Assembly: GCA_046349395.1 (NCBI GenBank)
Contig: JAXMCK010000003.1
Coordinates: 868,001 to 932,000 of the forward strand
DNA length: 64,000 nt
Direction of reading: 5' to 3'
Origin: JAXMCK01 sp046349395
GTDB lineage: Bacteria; Pseudomonadota; Alphaproteobacteria; Geminicoccales; Geminicoccaceae
Positions within the stretch are counted from its first letter, which is position 1; each line of letters opens with the position of its first letter. A model generated the notes under the pieces. The model made no database searches. It had not been told where the DNA came from and was given only the letters and a program-made list of their open reading frames with translations. Position numbers and translations under genes: made by a program. This document shows, piece after piece, positions 53,245 through 62,326 of the stretch.

Positions 53245-54167
53245 GGCGTGTCTCCGGGTTCCTTGCTCGCGCCCGTTCGGGGCCTTGCCAGTGGATGGTG
53301 CTCCTGGACGACGGCGGTCAGCCGTTCGGCCTGCACGTGCGTGTAGATCTGCGTGGTCGCGATGTCTGCATGTCCCAGCATCACCTGCACCGCCCGCAGA
53401 TCCGCCCCATGGGCCAGCAGATGGCTGGCGAACGCATGGCGCAGCACGTGGGGCGAGAGGCGAGCCGGGTCGAGACCGGCATCGATGGCCAATCCCTTCA
53501 GCAGTTGGCCCACCCGCTGTCGGGTGAGATAGCCGGCGCGCGACCGGGACGGGAAGAGCCAGCGTCCCCTCGCCGCATCCGTGACGAACTGCGGCCGTAC
53601 CGCCATCCAGGCGTCCAGCGCCTCCCGGGCGGCGCGGCCGACAGGGACGAGCCGCTCCTTGCCGCCCTTGCCCTTCACGGTCAGGTACGAGTGGTCGCGG
53701 GCGAGCGCCGAGAGTGGCAGCGAGGCCAGCTCGGTCACCCGGAGCCCCGTGGCGTAGAAGAGTTCGAGCAGCGCCGTCAGGCGCAGGCCCTGGGCACCCT
53801 CCTGTTGCCGCACGGCGGTGATCAGGGCGTCGATCTCGGGCTCGTCCAGAACCTTCGGCAGCCGGCGCCCGCGCCGCGGCGTGTCGATCCGGCTGGTGGG
53901 GTCGTCGGGACGACGGCCTTCGAGATAGAGGAAGCGGTAGTACTGGCGGAGGGCCGACAAGCGGCGGGCCGCGGTCGTCGCCTTCAGGCCACCGGTCGAC
54001 ATGTGGGCGAGATAGGCCTGGATGTCCTCGTGCGCGGCAGCCAAGGCATCGGTGCCGCGTGCCCGCAGGAAGGCGGTGAAGTCGGCGAGATCGGAGCGAT
54101 AGGCGGCGAGGGTGTGCTGCGATGCGCCCCGTTCTGCGGCCAGCATCTCCAGGAACGCGTCGAGCAT
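53241..54167 (-). CDS. xerD: site-specific tyrosine recombinase XerD
   Basis: This 308-residue recombinase has an N-terminal SAM-like DNA-binding domain (LAAERGASQHTLAAYRSDL) and a catalytic domain. Catalytic residues are visible as Arg in YATGLRVTEL, Lys in VKGKGGKERLVP, HxxR in LSPHVLRHAFASHL and the nucleophile Tyr in TTQIYTHV. It acts with XerC at dif to resolve chromosome dimers. The position beside aroK/aroB is normal for alphaproteobacteria, so it is chromosomal and not an integrase of a mobile element. It lies four bases after the upstream gene. Confidence 0.92.
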   Translation of the reverse strand: MLDAFLEMLAAERGASQHTLAAYRSDLADFTAFLRARGTDALAAAHEDIQAYLAHMSTGGLKATTAARRLSALRQYYRFLYLEGRRPDDPTSRIDTPRRGRRLPKVLDEPEIDALITAVRQQEGAQGLRLTALLELFYATGLRVTELASLPLSALARDHSYLTVKGKGGKERLVPVGRAAREALDAWMAVRPQFVTDAARGRWLFPSRSRAGYLTRQRVGQLLKGLAIDAGLDPARLSPHVLRHAFASHLLAHGADLRAVQVMLGHADIATTQIYTHVQAERLTAVVQEHHPLARPRTGASKEPGDTP

Positions 54168-54170
54168 GCC

Positions 54171-55400
54171 TCAGAGGCCGACCAGAGGTGCCGTGGCCAT
54201 GGCGATCTCGCGAGCCTCGTCGGCGAGGCCGATCTGGCGGAGGCCGCCCAGAGCCGCATGCAGCGTCACCGGTGCGGCGTTCTCGGGCGCACCGTCCAGC
54301 AAGAGGAGCGCGAACAGCAGCACCTCGCCACGCGTCCCTCCTGCACGGGCCGCCTCCAGGCCGCGCCAATAGAAGAGGGAAGGGAGCGTCCCCTTGCCGG
54401 CACCCACCTCGGGCCAAAGTGCTGCTGGTACCTCGCCGCCGGACGCTTCCGTCAGCGCTGCCCAGATCGGAAGGAGGTCGGGCCGCAGTCCGTCCGGACC
54501 CGGCAAGGGCTTCGGTGCGGGCGCTTCCGGGCCTCTGGCGGCATCGCGCACCCCGGCCGCGACATTCGGGTTGGTGCCCAGCACGCGGCGGGCCGCGGGT
54601 GCTGAGGAAGCCGCCAGGTCCGGGTCGAGGGCCAAGGGCGCTCTTGCGAGCAACGGAAGAGTCGGAGCGCTACCGGCAGAAGGGCTCTTAAGCGTCAGGC
54701 GCTGTCCGGTCGCGGTGGCCCGGGCGAGGTCGATCAACGACGGATCCAGGGGGCTACCGGCCTCCGCAGCCAACGACACGGCGAGCTCGACCCGGTCAGG
54801 GTCCTTGTCGACAGCAGCACAGACGAGGGCCAGGGCGTTGCGCCGCTCCGGTGGCACGTTTTCCAGAGCGGTGCAGAGAGGCTCCAATTGATCGGCGGCA
54901 AGTGCGGCATCGATCCGCGCTACCGGTGCTTCGCCAGCAGGTGCGAGAGCCGCGAGCGCTGCCGCCGCATCGGGCTCGCCCATGTCGATCAGCTTCTCGA
55001 CCCGTGCGGTGAAGACAGCGGGATCGCCGCCCGCCGGTCCCGGGGCCTGAAGAAGCAGGCGCTGCAACCGCCGCAGCGAAGGCAGCCGCGCCTGATCGGG
55101 CAGGCGCGCCAGAAGCCCTTCTAGACCTGCCGGTCCTGTACCCGACCACAAAGGGCCGCGCAGGCTCGTTTCCGCCTCGGTGTCGCCGATGCCGGCCGCG
55201 GTCGGCTCGGGCAACGGCATCACCTCGATGGGAGCCGGCGGCTCCGGCATGGGCTCGGGCGGTGTGAGCACGACCGGTGGCGGTGGCTCCAGGGTCGGAA
55301 ACAGCGGCCGGGGACCGTCCTGAGCCGCGGCCAATGTCGACCATGCGAGGCACAGAAGCAGACGGACGACCCACCGCACCGGCGGCGATGAGAAGGTCAA
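54171..55400 (-). CDS. secreted Ala/Pro-rich hypothetical protein, TTG start
   Basis: This 409-residue protein has a predicted signal peptide (LTFSSPPVRWVVRLLLCLAW, cleaved near TLAAAQ), a proline-rich stretch, and then a long alanine- and leucine-rich helical region that may form repeat-like helical hairpins. Such proteins before xerD in Rhodospirillales are sometimes labelled antifreeze-glycopeptide-like because of composition only. The TTG at 55400 overlaps the stop of the small upstream gene (TTGA). A GTG a few codons later is an alternative; the open frame upstream of 55400 is out of character. Function is unknown. Confidence 0.65.
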   Translation of the reverse strand: MTFSSPPVRWVVRLLLCLAWSTLAAAQDGPRPLFPTLEPPPPVVLTPPEPMPEPPAPIEVMPLPEPTAAGIGDTEAETSLRGPLWSGTGPAGLEGLLARLPDQARLPSLRRLQRLLLQAPGPAGGDPAVFTARVEKLIDMGEPDAAAALAALAPAGEAPVARIDAALAADQLEPLCTALENVPPERRNALALVCAAVDKDPDRVELAVSLAAEAGSPLDPSLIDLARATATGQRLTLKSPSAGSAPTLPLLARAPLALDPDLAASSAPAARRVLGTNPNVAAGVRDAARGPEAPAPKPLPGPDGLRPDLLPIWAALTEASGGEVPAALWPEVGAGKGTLPSLFYWRGLEAARAGGTRGEVLLFALLLLDGAPENAAPVTLHAALGGLRQIGLADEAREIAMATAPLVGL

Positions 55401-55537
55401 CGCGGCAGCTTCTCGTCCGGCACGACGACCTCGATCCGGCTCGTCGGGGCCGGAATCTCCCACACGAGCAGGTAGGCGGCGCCGGCGACGGCCGCGACAA
55501 CGAGACACAGAAGCAGGATCAGCAGCAGGCGGCCCAG
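55397..55537 (-). CDS. small single-pass membrane protein with probable CTG start
   Basis: This 46-residue protein has a membrane helix (LLLILLLCLVVAAVAGAAYLL) followed by IPAPTSRIEVVVPDEKLPR. The ending 'IPAP...VxPDEx..PR' resembles small conserved proteins found before xerD in related alphaproteobacteria (from memory, not searched). The frame is open back to a TAA but has no ATG, GTG or TTG before the helix. A CTG at 55537 stands eight bases after AGAGG, which makes it the likely start. Its stop overlaps the TTG of the downstream gene. Confidence 0.55.
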   Translation of the reverse strand: MGRLLLILLLCLVVAAVAGAAYLLVWEIPAPTSRIEVVVPDEKLPR

Positions 55538-55645
55538 GGGTCGATCCTCTCGGCGGCGTGCCGACGCCGCTCGGCGTCGAGGTTGCCATGCCGCGGAAGC
55601 GCCGCTTTATATCGGGGGGCCTTACCTGATTCAACGCCGGGTCCC

Positions 55646-56224
55646 ATGATCTCCGTCAGCACCACAGAACCCGAGCCGGGGCTAGCGATCCCCGGCGCCG
55701 AGCCGTTCGGCCGCACCATCGTGCTGGTCGGGCTCATGGGGGCGGGCAAGACGTCGATCGGTCGCCGTCTGGCGAAGGCACTGGGCATGCCGTTCGGCGA
55801 TGCCGACGACGAGGTCGTCGCTGCCGCAGGCATGAGCATTCCGGACATCTTCGAGCTCTACGGCGAGCCGCGCTTTCGCGAACTGGAGCGCCGCGTCGTC
55901 GCGCGCATGCTGCAGCGGCCACCGATGATCCTGGCGCTCGGAGGCGGGGCGTTCATCGATCCCGAGACCCGCGACCTCGTGAAGCATGGGGCCGTGTCGA
56001 TCTGGCTGCGGGCCGATCTGGAAACTCTGGTGGCCCGTACGTTGCGCAAGCGCGAGCAGCGCCCCTTGCTGAAGGACGGTGACCCCCGCGCGACGCTGGA
56101 GCGCCTGATGGAGGTCCGCTACCCCGTGTATGCCCTGGCCGACCATGTCGTGGACACCGCCAACGAGGCGCACGAGGCCGTTGTCATGCGCCTGATCGAG
56201 CTTCTGCGGGCGCAGCGCGCGTGA
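55646..56224 (+). CDS. aroK: shikimate kinase
   Basis: This 192-residue P-loop kinase phosphorylates shikimate in aromatic amino acid synthesis. Motifs are GLMGAGKTSIGRRLAKALG (Walker A), DADDEVVAAAGMSIPDIF (substrate Asp), the Walker B-like LALGGGAF, and RPLLKDGDPR in the lid. The ATG at 55646 gives a normal N terminus. Its stop overlaps the GTG of aroB (GTGA). Confidence 0.95.
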   Translation: MISVSTTEPEPGLAIPGAEPFGRTIVLVGLMGAGKTSIGRRLAKALGMPFGDADDEVVAAAGMSIPDIFELYGEPRFRELERRVVARMLQRPPMILALGGGAFIDPETRDLVKHGAVSIWLRADLETLVARTLRKREQRPLLKDGDPRATLERLMEVRYPVYALADHVVDTANEAHEAVVMRLIELLRAQRA

Positions 56225-57336
56225 GCGAGCGTCGTTCCGTCAGGGTCGAGCTGGGCGAACGCAGCTACGACATCCTGGTCGGGTCGGGCGTCCTCGACGA
56301 CGCCGGCGGCCTGCTGCAGCTCATTCTGCGCCAGCCCAAGGTGGTGGTCGTCACCGACACCAACCTTGCGGGCACCGACCATCCGATGCGGCTGCAGGCG
56401 AGTCTGGAGCGGGCCGGTATCGCCGCGCGCACGATCGTTCTGCCGGCCGGCGAGGGGTCGAAAAGTCTGCCTGTGCTGGGCGAACTGCTCGACGACCTGC
56501 TGAAGCACGGCGCCGAGCGCCGGATGACACTGCTGGCCCTTGGTGGCGGCGTCATCGGGGATCTCGTCGGCTTCGCCGCTGCCGTGCTGCTGCGCGGCGT
56601 GGACTATGTGCAGATCCCGACGACGCTGCTGGCCCAGGTCGACAGCGCCGTGGGCGGCAAGACCGGGATCAACAGCCGCTACGGCAAGAACCTGATCGGC
56701 TCCTTTCACCAGCCGCGGCTGGTGCTGATCGATACCGATGTGCTGGACGACCTGCCCGCCCGCGAGCTGAAGGCCGGCTACGCCGAGGTGGTGAAGTACG
56801 GCTTCATCCGCGATACCGGATTCTTCCAATGGCTGCAGGAGCACGGCGAGGCGGTTCTGGGCGGCGACGCCGGGGCGCGCGTGCACGCCGTCGTGCGGTC
56901 GGTCGAGGTCAAGGCGGCCGTCGTCGCGGCGGATGAGCACGAGACGACGGGCGAGCGGGCGCTCCTCAACTTCGGGCACACCTTCGCGCACGCCTACGAG
57001 GCGTTGGGCGGCTTCGATGGCACCCTCCTGCACGGGGAGGCGGTGGCTATCGGTATGGCGGATGCCTTCGCGCTGTCTGCGAAGCTCGGCCACTGCACCG
57101 CGGAGGACCGTGACCTCGCCATCGGGCATCTGCAGAGGATGGAACTCCCGGTCCGCATCGCCGAACTGACGAACCGCGCCTTCCCGGTCGACGACCTCGT
57201 GGAAGCGATGGGGCGGGACAAGAAGGTCGAGAATGCCAAGTTGCGGTTCATCCTGGCCCACCGGATCGGTGATGCCTTCGTCTCCAGCGACGTGCCCATC
57301 GAGGCGGTGCGAGCGGTTCTGGCCCGGCATGGCTGA
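56221..57336 (+). CDS. aroB: 3-dehydroquinate synthase
   Basis: This 371-residue NAD- and zinc-dependent enzyme makes the first ring of the shikimate pathway. Key stretches are ALGGGVIGDLVGFAAA, QIPTTLLAQVDSAVGGKTGIN, ELKAGYAEVVKYGFI, and zinc histidines in LLNFGHTFAHAYEA and LLHGEAVAIGM. The GTG start overlaps aroK by four bases. A CorC-type gene follows 37 bases later. Confidence 0.97.
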   Translation: MSERRSVRVELGERSYDILVGSGVLDDAGGLLQLILRQPKVVVVTDTNLAGTDHPMRLQASLERAGIAARTIVLPAGEGSKSLPVLGELLDDLLKHGAERRMTLLALGGGVIGDLVGFAAAVLLRGVDYVQIPTTLLAQVDSAVGGKTGINSRYGKNLIGSFHQPRLVLIDTDVLDDLPARELKAGYAEVVKYGFIRDTGFFQWLQEHGEAVLGGDAGARVHAVVRSVEVKAAVVAADEHETTGERALLNFGHTFAHAYEALGGFDGTLLHGEAVAIGMADAFALSAKLGHCTAEDRDLAIGHLQRMELPVRIAELTNRAFPVDDLVEAMGRDKKVENAKLRFILAHRIGDAFVSSDVPIEAVRAVLARHG

Positions 57337-57373
57337 CCGTTTACGACCCGGCCCGGCGGCGGGCTGATCGCGG

Positions 57374-58687
57374 ATGGCCGTCTCCATCCTCGCCGTCGTG
57401 TTCCTGTTGGCGGCCAACGGCTTCTTCGTCGCGGCCGAGTTCGCGCTGGTGAAGGTCCGCCCGATGCGGATCGAGTCACTCGCCGAGGACGGCAGCGCAC
57501 GGGCGAAGCTGACGCTGCGCCTGCTGGGAGATATCGAGGCTTATCTGGCCGCCTGCCAGCTCGGCATCACCATGGCCTCGCTGGGCTTGGGGTGGGTCGG
57601 CGAGCCGGTCGTCGCCAAGCTCGTCGAGCCGCTGCTGGAACCGTTCGGGCTCAATCCGGCGACGCTGCACGCCATCGCCTTCGTGGTCGGCTTCCTGATC
57701 TTCTCCTCGCTGCACATCGTGGTCGGCGAGCAGGTGCCGAAGACCTTCGCGATCCGCCAGCCGGAGCCCATGTCGCTCTGGGTCGCCTGGCCGCTGCACT
57801 GGTTCTACCTGCTCTGCTGGCCGCTGAACTGGGCGCTGAACCGTGCAGCCGGGGGCATCCTGCGCCTCTTCGGCGTCGCCGAAGCCCATCACGGCGAGGC
57901 CTACTCGCCCGACGAACTGAGGAGCCTGCTCGACACCTCGCGGGCCGGCGGCACCGTGCAGAAGCACGAGCACGACATGATGGGGGCGATCCTCGACCTC
58001 GACGAGGTCGAGGTTGCCGAGGTCATGACGCATCGCCGGGCCATCCTGGCGATCAACGCCGATGCCAGCATTGCCGAGATCGTGCGGCAGGTCCTGGACG
58101 GGCCCTACACGCGCTACCCGCTCTGGCGCGGCGATCCCGACACAATCGTCGGCGTGCTGCATGCCAAGGATATCCTGAGCGCCGTCCAGCGCCGCGGCGA
58201 TGCACTCTCCACGGCCGACGTCCGCCAGCTGGTGACGCCGCCCTGGTTCATCCCCGACACCACGTCACTGCTGCACCAACTGCTCGCGTTCCGGACACGG
58301 CGGGCGCACCTCGCCTTCGTCGTCGACGAGTACGGGGCGCTGATGGGCCTCGTGACGCTCGAGGACATCCTCGAAGAGATCGTCGGCGACATCGTCGACG
58401 AGAAGGACATCGAGGTCCCGGGGGTCACGCCGCAGGCCGACGGGACGGTGATCGTCGAGGGCCGCGTGACGATCCGCGACCTGAACCGGCAGTTCGACTG
58501 GCAGCTACCGGACGAGGAGGCGACGACGGTGGCGGGTCTCCTCATGCACGAGGCCCGCCGGATCCCGGACGAGGGGGAGTTGTTCGACTTCCACGGCTTC
58601 CGCTTCGAGGTGTTGAAGCGGCAGCGTCACCAGCTCATGCTGCTGAAGATCGAGCCGCTGGAGCAGCCCGAGCAGCGGTCGGCCTGA
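57374..58687 (+). CDS. HlyC/CorC family transporter (DUF21, CBS pair, CorC domain)
   Basis: This 437-residue protein has an N-terminal DUF21 membrane domain with four helices (about residues 1-190; FFVAAEFALVKVRPMRIESL is typical). A CBS pair follows (MTHRRAILAINAD, RYPLWRGDPDTIVGVLHAKDIL, FVVDEYGALMGLVTLEDILEEIVGDI). The C-terminal CorC_HlyC domain is FDWQLPDEEATTVAGLLMHEARRIP. Relatives are magnesium or cobalt exporters; the hemolysin label is historical. Conserved location after aroB supports orthology with other alphaproteobacteria. Confidence 0.93.
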   Translation: MAVSILAVVFLLAANGFFVAAEFALVKVRPMRIESLAEDGSARAKLTLRLLGDIEAYLAACQLGITMASLGLGWVGEPVVAKLVEPLLEPFGLNPATLHAIAFVVGFLIFSSLHIVVGEQVPKTFAIRQPEPMSLWVAWPLHWFYLLCWPLNWALNRAAGGILRLFGVAEAHHGEAYSPDELRSLLDTSRAGGTVQKHEHDMMGAILDLDEVEVAEVMTHRRAILAINADASIAEIVRQVLDGPYTRYPLWRGDPDTIVGVLHAKDILSAVQRRGDALSTADVRQLVTPPWFIPDTTSLLHQLLAFRTRRAHLAFVVDEYGALMGLVTLEDILEEIVGDIVDEKDIEVPGVTPQADGTVIVEGRVTIRDLNRQFDWQLPDEEATTVAGLLMHEARRIPDEGELFDFHGFRFEVLKRQRHQLMLLKIEPLEQPEQRSA

Positions 58688-58696
58688 GCCCGCTCG

Positions 58697-59269
58697 TCAA
58701 AGGGCGATGTAGTTCGCCAGGTTCTGCTCGACGCTCGTCTGGATCGAGCCGCTCAGAGCGTCGATCAAACTACGCATCAGCTGCTGGGCGAAGGCGTCCT
58801 GGGCCGGCACCGAGCCGCCCTTCATTTCGCGCTTGATCTGCACCCGGGCGCTTGCGAACGAGCGCTCGACGCCGGTCGAGTCGCTGATCACGATCCGCAC
58901 GCCCAGCGTGCCGGTGACGTCGGCGGTGATCTGACCCGGCAGTATAGACTGTGCCTTAGACAGCTTGCGCGGCACCGTCACGATGCTCGCTTCCTCGATG
59001 ATGCCGGCACCGAGGTCCGCACCGCCGCCGGCGACGAAGCGCTGGCGGAGGAAATCGGCCGTAGCCTTCGCCAGATCGTCCGAGCGACGGCGGTCGATGA
59101 ACGTCCACTCCGGCTTCTGCTCCGTCTCGGTCCGGACGTCGAAAGTCTGAACGGCGAGGCGGATCGGCGTCACCTGGCTGGCATCGAAGGGTGCCGGAGC
59201 CGGCGGTGTGTTGCAGGCGGCGAGGAGTCCCATGGCCGCGAGGGGCAGGTGACGCCGAGCAAGAATCAC
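58697..59269 (-). CDS. lipoprotein, LPS-assembly-like, hypothetical
   Basis: This 190-residue protein has a type II signal peptide with lipobox LLAAC (Cys19), so it should be lipid-anchored. The start is a GTG. The domain (TPIRLAVQTFDVRTETEQKPEWTFIDRR) is strand-rich with a C-terminal helix (AFAQQLMRSLIDALSGSIQTSVEQNL). It resembles small envelope lipoproteins of alphaproteobacteria with no known role. It starts one base after hslO and is likely the last gene of the arg-hslO block. Confidence 0.65.
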   Translation of the reverse strand: MILARRHLPLAAMGLLAACNTPPAPAPFDASQVTPIRLAVQTFDVRTETEQKPEWTFIDRRRSDDLAKATADFLRQRFVAGGGADLGAGIIEEASIVTVPRKLSKAQSILPGQITADVTGTLGVRIVISDSTGVERSFASARVQIKREMKGGSVPAQDAFAQQLMRSLIDALSGSIQTSVEQNLANYIAL

Positions 59270-59270
59270 G

Positions 59271-60182
59271 TCAGTGGCTCCTTTGGCCGAGGAGGTCGCG
59301 CAGGCGCGCCTCGTCGAACCGGTAGCTCCGATTGCAGAATTGGCAAGTCACCGTGATGCCGCCGTCGGGCTCACGCATCTCGGCGACGTCCGCCGCGTCG
59401 AAGCTCTTCAGCACGGCGACGACCCTCTCCTCGTCGCAGCTGCAGCCGGGCACGAGGCTGAGCGGCCGGTAGACCCGCACGTCCTCCTCGTGGAACAGTC
59501 GATACAGCAGGTCGTCGGGCTGCAGGCCCGGATCGAGCAGTTCCTCGTCGCGGGCGGTCAGCAGGAGCAGCATCGTGCGCTGCCAGTTCTCGGTCGCTTC
59601 GCCGCCGTCCTCGGGGCGTGCGCCCGGCGTCGCCTGAACGACGATCGCACCCGCCTGCCAGCGATCCGTCATGGAATCGCGGCCGATCGCGACCCGGATC
59701 CCTGTCGGCACCTGCTCCGAGCGGTGGAAATAGTTGAGCATGCAGGAGGCGAGGCTGTCGCCCGAGAGATCGACGATGCCCTGGTAGGTCTCTCCACCTT
59801 CCTTGCTCTGGTCGACGGTCAGGGCCAGCAGGCCCTTGCCCAGCAGCTGGAACGCGGCCGGAGTCTCCGCCGCCGCCACGCCCTCGGCGTCGAACGACGC
59901 CCAACCGCGCATCCGGCCCTCGTTGGTGCAGTCGGCAACCAGCAGGCGGACGGGCCCGTCGCTGCGTACCTGCAGGCTGAACGTGCCGGCGAACTTCAGC
60001 CCCCCTGCCAGCGCCCCGGCCAGCACCAGCAACTCGCCGAGCAGATCGGAAACGGCTTGCGGGTAGTCGTGCGCCCGCAGCACGTAGTCGACCGTGTCGC
60101 CGAGCCGGACGAAACGGCCACGCAGCAGTGAGCGGTCGAGTTGGAAGGGGCGCAGGACGTCGACCGCCGGGGTCGAGGTCAT
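59271..60182 (-). CDS. hslO: redox-regulated chaperone Hsp33
   Basis: This 303-residue chaperone is activated by oxidation of a C-terminal zinc site, visible as GCSCDEERV and CQFCNRSY (CxC and CxxC). The N-terminal domain contains RGRFVRLGDTVDYVLRAHDYP and VRLLVADCTNEGRMRGWA. The ATG at 60182 overlaps the argF stop by four bases (ATGA); a longer frame of eight codons is rejected. Gene order argD-argF-hslO is common in alphaproteobacteria. Confidence 0.94.
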   Translation of the reverse strand: MTSTPAVDVLRPFQLDRSLLRGRFVRLGDTVDYVLRAHDYPQAVSDLLGELLVLAGALAGGLKFAGTFSLQVRSDGPVRLLVADCTNEGRMRGWASFDAEGVAAAETPAAFQLLGKGLLALTVDQSKEGGETYQGIVDLSGDSLASCMLNYFHRSEQVPTGIRVAIGRDSMTDRWQAGAIVVQATPGARPEDGGEATENWQRTMLLLLTARDEELLDPGLQPDDLLYRLFHEEDVRVYRPLSLVPGCSCDEERVVAVLKSFDAADVAEMREPDGGITVTCQFCNRSYRFDEARLRDLLGQRSH

Positions 60183-61081
60183 GCGGTCGTCCCGACGAGA
60201 CACCATTCGAGGATCGCCTTCTGCGCATGCAGGCGGTTTTCGGCCTCATCGAAGACCACCGATTGCGGTCCGTCGATGATGTCGGCCGTTACCTCCTCGC
60301 CGCGATGGGCGGGCAGGCAGTGGAGGAATAGGGCATCCGGGCGTGCGTGCCTCAGGAGCGCCGAATCGACCCGATAGGGCGTTAGAAGCCGGTGGCGCAA
60401 CTCGGCATCCGCCTGACCCATCGACACCCAGGTGTCGGTGACGACGACGTCCGCGTCGCCCACGGCGGCGACCGGGTCGTGCAGGTGCCGGATGCGCCCC
60501 TGGCGTGCCGATGCCCATGCCACGACGTCGGCATCGGGCGGCAGCTCGGCCGGGCAGGCCATGTCGAGCCGGAAGTCGAGGCGAACGGCGGCGTGGATCA
60601 GCGAGGACAGGACATTGTTGCCGTCGCCTGTCCAGGCCACCTTCTTGTCACGGATCGGTCCGCGCCGCTCCTCGATGGTCAGCACGTCGGCCATGATCTG
60701 GCAGGGGTGCGACTGGTCGGTGAGGCCGTTGATCACGGGCACCGTCGCGTGCTCGGCCATCTCGACCAGCTTCGAGTGCGCGTCGGTGCGGATCATGATC
60801 GCGTCGACATAGCGGGAGAGCACCTTCGCCGTGTCGGCGATGGTCTCCCCGCGGCCGAGTTGCATGTCCTTCGACGACAGCACGATGGCGTCGCCGCCCA
60901 GCTGCTTCGCCGCCACCTCGAATGAGACGCGCGTTCGCGTGGAGGGCCGGTCGAAGATCATCGCCAGCATGCGGCCGGCCAGAGGCTTCGCCGGGTCGCC
61001 GTTCTTGAACGCGGCCGCGCGTGTCAGCATCGCGCGGATGTCCGCGGTCTCCACGCCGTCGAGGTCGAGGAAATGCCTCAA
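60179..61081 (-). CDS. argF: ornithine carbamoyltransferase, TTG start
   Basis: This 300-residue enzyme makes citrulline for arginine synthesis. Motifs are FDRPSTRTRVSFEVA (carbamoyl phosphate site), DALFLHCLPAHRGEEV (ornithine site) and VINGLTDQSHPCQ. The start is taken as the TTG at 61081, which overlaps the argD stop (TTGA) and has GGAG eight bases upstream. A GTG at 61099 would add six residues and has no ribosome site. LRHFLDLDGV fits the family N terminus. Confidence 0.93.
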   Translation of the reverse strand: MRHFLDLDGVETADIRAMLTRAAAFKNGDPAKPLAGRMLAMIFDRPSTRTRVSFEVAAKQLGGDAIVLSSKDMQLGRGETIADTAKVLSRYVDAIMIRTDAHSKLVEMAEHATVPVINGLTDQSHPCQIMADVLTIEERRGPIRDKKVAWTGDGNNVLSSLIHAAVRLDFRLDMACPAELPPDADVVAWASARQGRIRHLHDPVAAVGDADVVVTDTWVSMGQADAELRHRLLTPYRVDSALLRHARPDALFLHCLPAHRGEEVTADIIDGPQSVVFDEAENRLHAQKAILEWCLVGTTA

Positions 61082-62262
61082 GGCGTCAGCTCCCGGCACG
61101 CCGCATCGAGCCGCTCCAAGCCCAGCGCCACCTCGTTTTCGTCGATGATGAGCGGCGGCAGCAGTCGGACCACATTGTCGCCGGCCAGCACGCTCAGCAT
61201 TTCGTGCTCGCGCAGCTTCGCGGCAAGCTCGCCATTCGGCACCTGCGCCGTCACACCGGTGAGGAGACCGAGCCCGCGCACCTCGGCGAGTACGTCAGGA
61301 TGGCGGCCAACGACCTCGGCCAGCCCGGCGTGAAACTGCTTGGCGCGCTTCTGAACGGCGTCGAGAAATCCGCCTTCCAGCATCACGTCGAGCACGGCGT
61401 TCGCTACGGCACACGCCATCGGGTTGCCGCCATAGGTCGAGCCGTGGCTGCCGGGCGTCATGCCGCTGGCGGCACGCGCGGTGGCGAGGCAGGCACCGAC
61501 CGGGAAGCCGCCGCCCAGGCCTTTGGCCAGGCCCATGATGTCCGGCGTGATCCCCGCCTGCTCGTAGGCGAACAGTGTCCCGGTGCGGGCCATGCCGGTC
61601 TGCACCTCGTCGAAGATGAGGAGGATGCCCTCGGCGTCGCAGATCTGGCGCAGGCCGATCAGACACTGCTCGGGAACGGTCCGGATGCCGCCCTCGCCCT
61701 GGACTGGCTCGATCAGGATCGCGGCGGTGCGCTCGGTGACCGCCTCCCGTAGAGCGGCGTGATCGCCGAAGGGCACGACGTCGAAGCCGTCGAGCAGCGG
61801 GTCGAAGCCCTCGACCAGCTTCTTCGCACCCGCGGCCGAGATCGTCGCCATGGTGCGGCCGTGGAACGAGCCCTCGAAGGTGACGATGCGGTTCCGCTCC
61901 GGCGACCCGCGGTGCCAGTGGTAGCGGCGGGCCATCTTGATGCACGCCTCCATCGCCTCGGCGCCGGAGTTGCACACGAACACCGTGTCGGCGAAGGAGT
62001 GCGCGACGAGGCGGTCGGCCAGCCGCTCGGCCTCGGCGATCCGGAACAGGTTCGAGACGTGCCACATCCGGGCCGCCTGCTCCTGCACCGTGCGGACGAG
62101 GTGCGGATGGGCGTGCCCGAGGGCGGTCACCGCGACCCCGCTGGCGAAATCGAGGAATCGTCGGCCGTCGGCGGTGATGAGCCACGCACCCTCGCCGCGC
62201 TCGAACACGAGGTCGGCGCGCGCATAGACCGGCAACAGCGTCGGTATGGCCTGATTGTCCAT
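61078..62262 (-). CDS. argD: acetylornithine aminotransferase
   Basis: This 394-residue class III aminotransferase acts in arginine synthesis and possibly in diaminopimelate synthesis. It has FVCNSGAEAMEACIKMARRY, IFDEVQTGMARTG, the PLP lysine in MGLAKGLGGGFPVGA and HGSTYGGNPMACAVA. The ATG at 62262 (MDNQAIPTLLPVYAR) has GAAGGT seven bases upstream and fits the family start; longer in-frame starts are rejected. It is followed by argF with a 4-base overlap. Confidence 0.95.
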   Translation of the reverse strand: MDNQAIPTLLPVYARADLVFERGEGAWLITADGRRFLDFASGVAVTALGHAHPHLVRTVQEQAARMWHVSNLFRIAEAERLADRLVAHSFADTVFVCNSGAEAMEACIKMARRYHWHRGSPERNRIVTFEGSFHGRTMATISAAGAKKLVEGFDPLLDGFDVVPFGDHAALREAVTERTAAILIEPVQGEGGIRTVPEQCLIGLRQICDAEGILLIFDEVQTGMARTGTLFAYEQAGITPDIMGLAKGLGGGFPVGACLATARAASGMTPGSHGSTYGGNPMACAVANAVLDVMLEGGFLDAVQKRAKQFHAGLAEVVGRHPDVLAEVRGLGLLTGVTAQVPNGELAAKLREHEMLSVLAGDNVVRLLPPLIIDENEVALGLERLDAACRELTP

Positions 62263-62326
62263 CGGGGTACCTTCAGGGAAGCCCGGTGCCATGCCGGACC
62301 GGCCAGGGCCTGTCAACGAGAAGGGA

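Noticed and set aside
53241..54167. Tyrosine recombinase as a sign of an integrated element
   Set aside because: The protein has XerD length and motifs and sits in the normal xerD / aroK / aroB neighbourhood. There is no attachment-site repeat, tRNA or phage gene nearby.
54171..55400. Antifreeze glycoprotein function
   Set aside because: The resemblance is only Ala/Pro/Thr composition; no repeat of the antifreeze type is seen.
57374..58687. Hemolysin (toxin) label for the CBS-domain protein
   Set aside because: The DUF21-CBS-CorC architecture is that of metal-ion transport proteins; the hemolysin name is historical and not supported.
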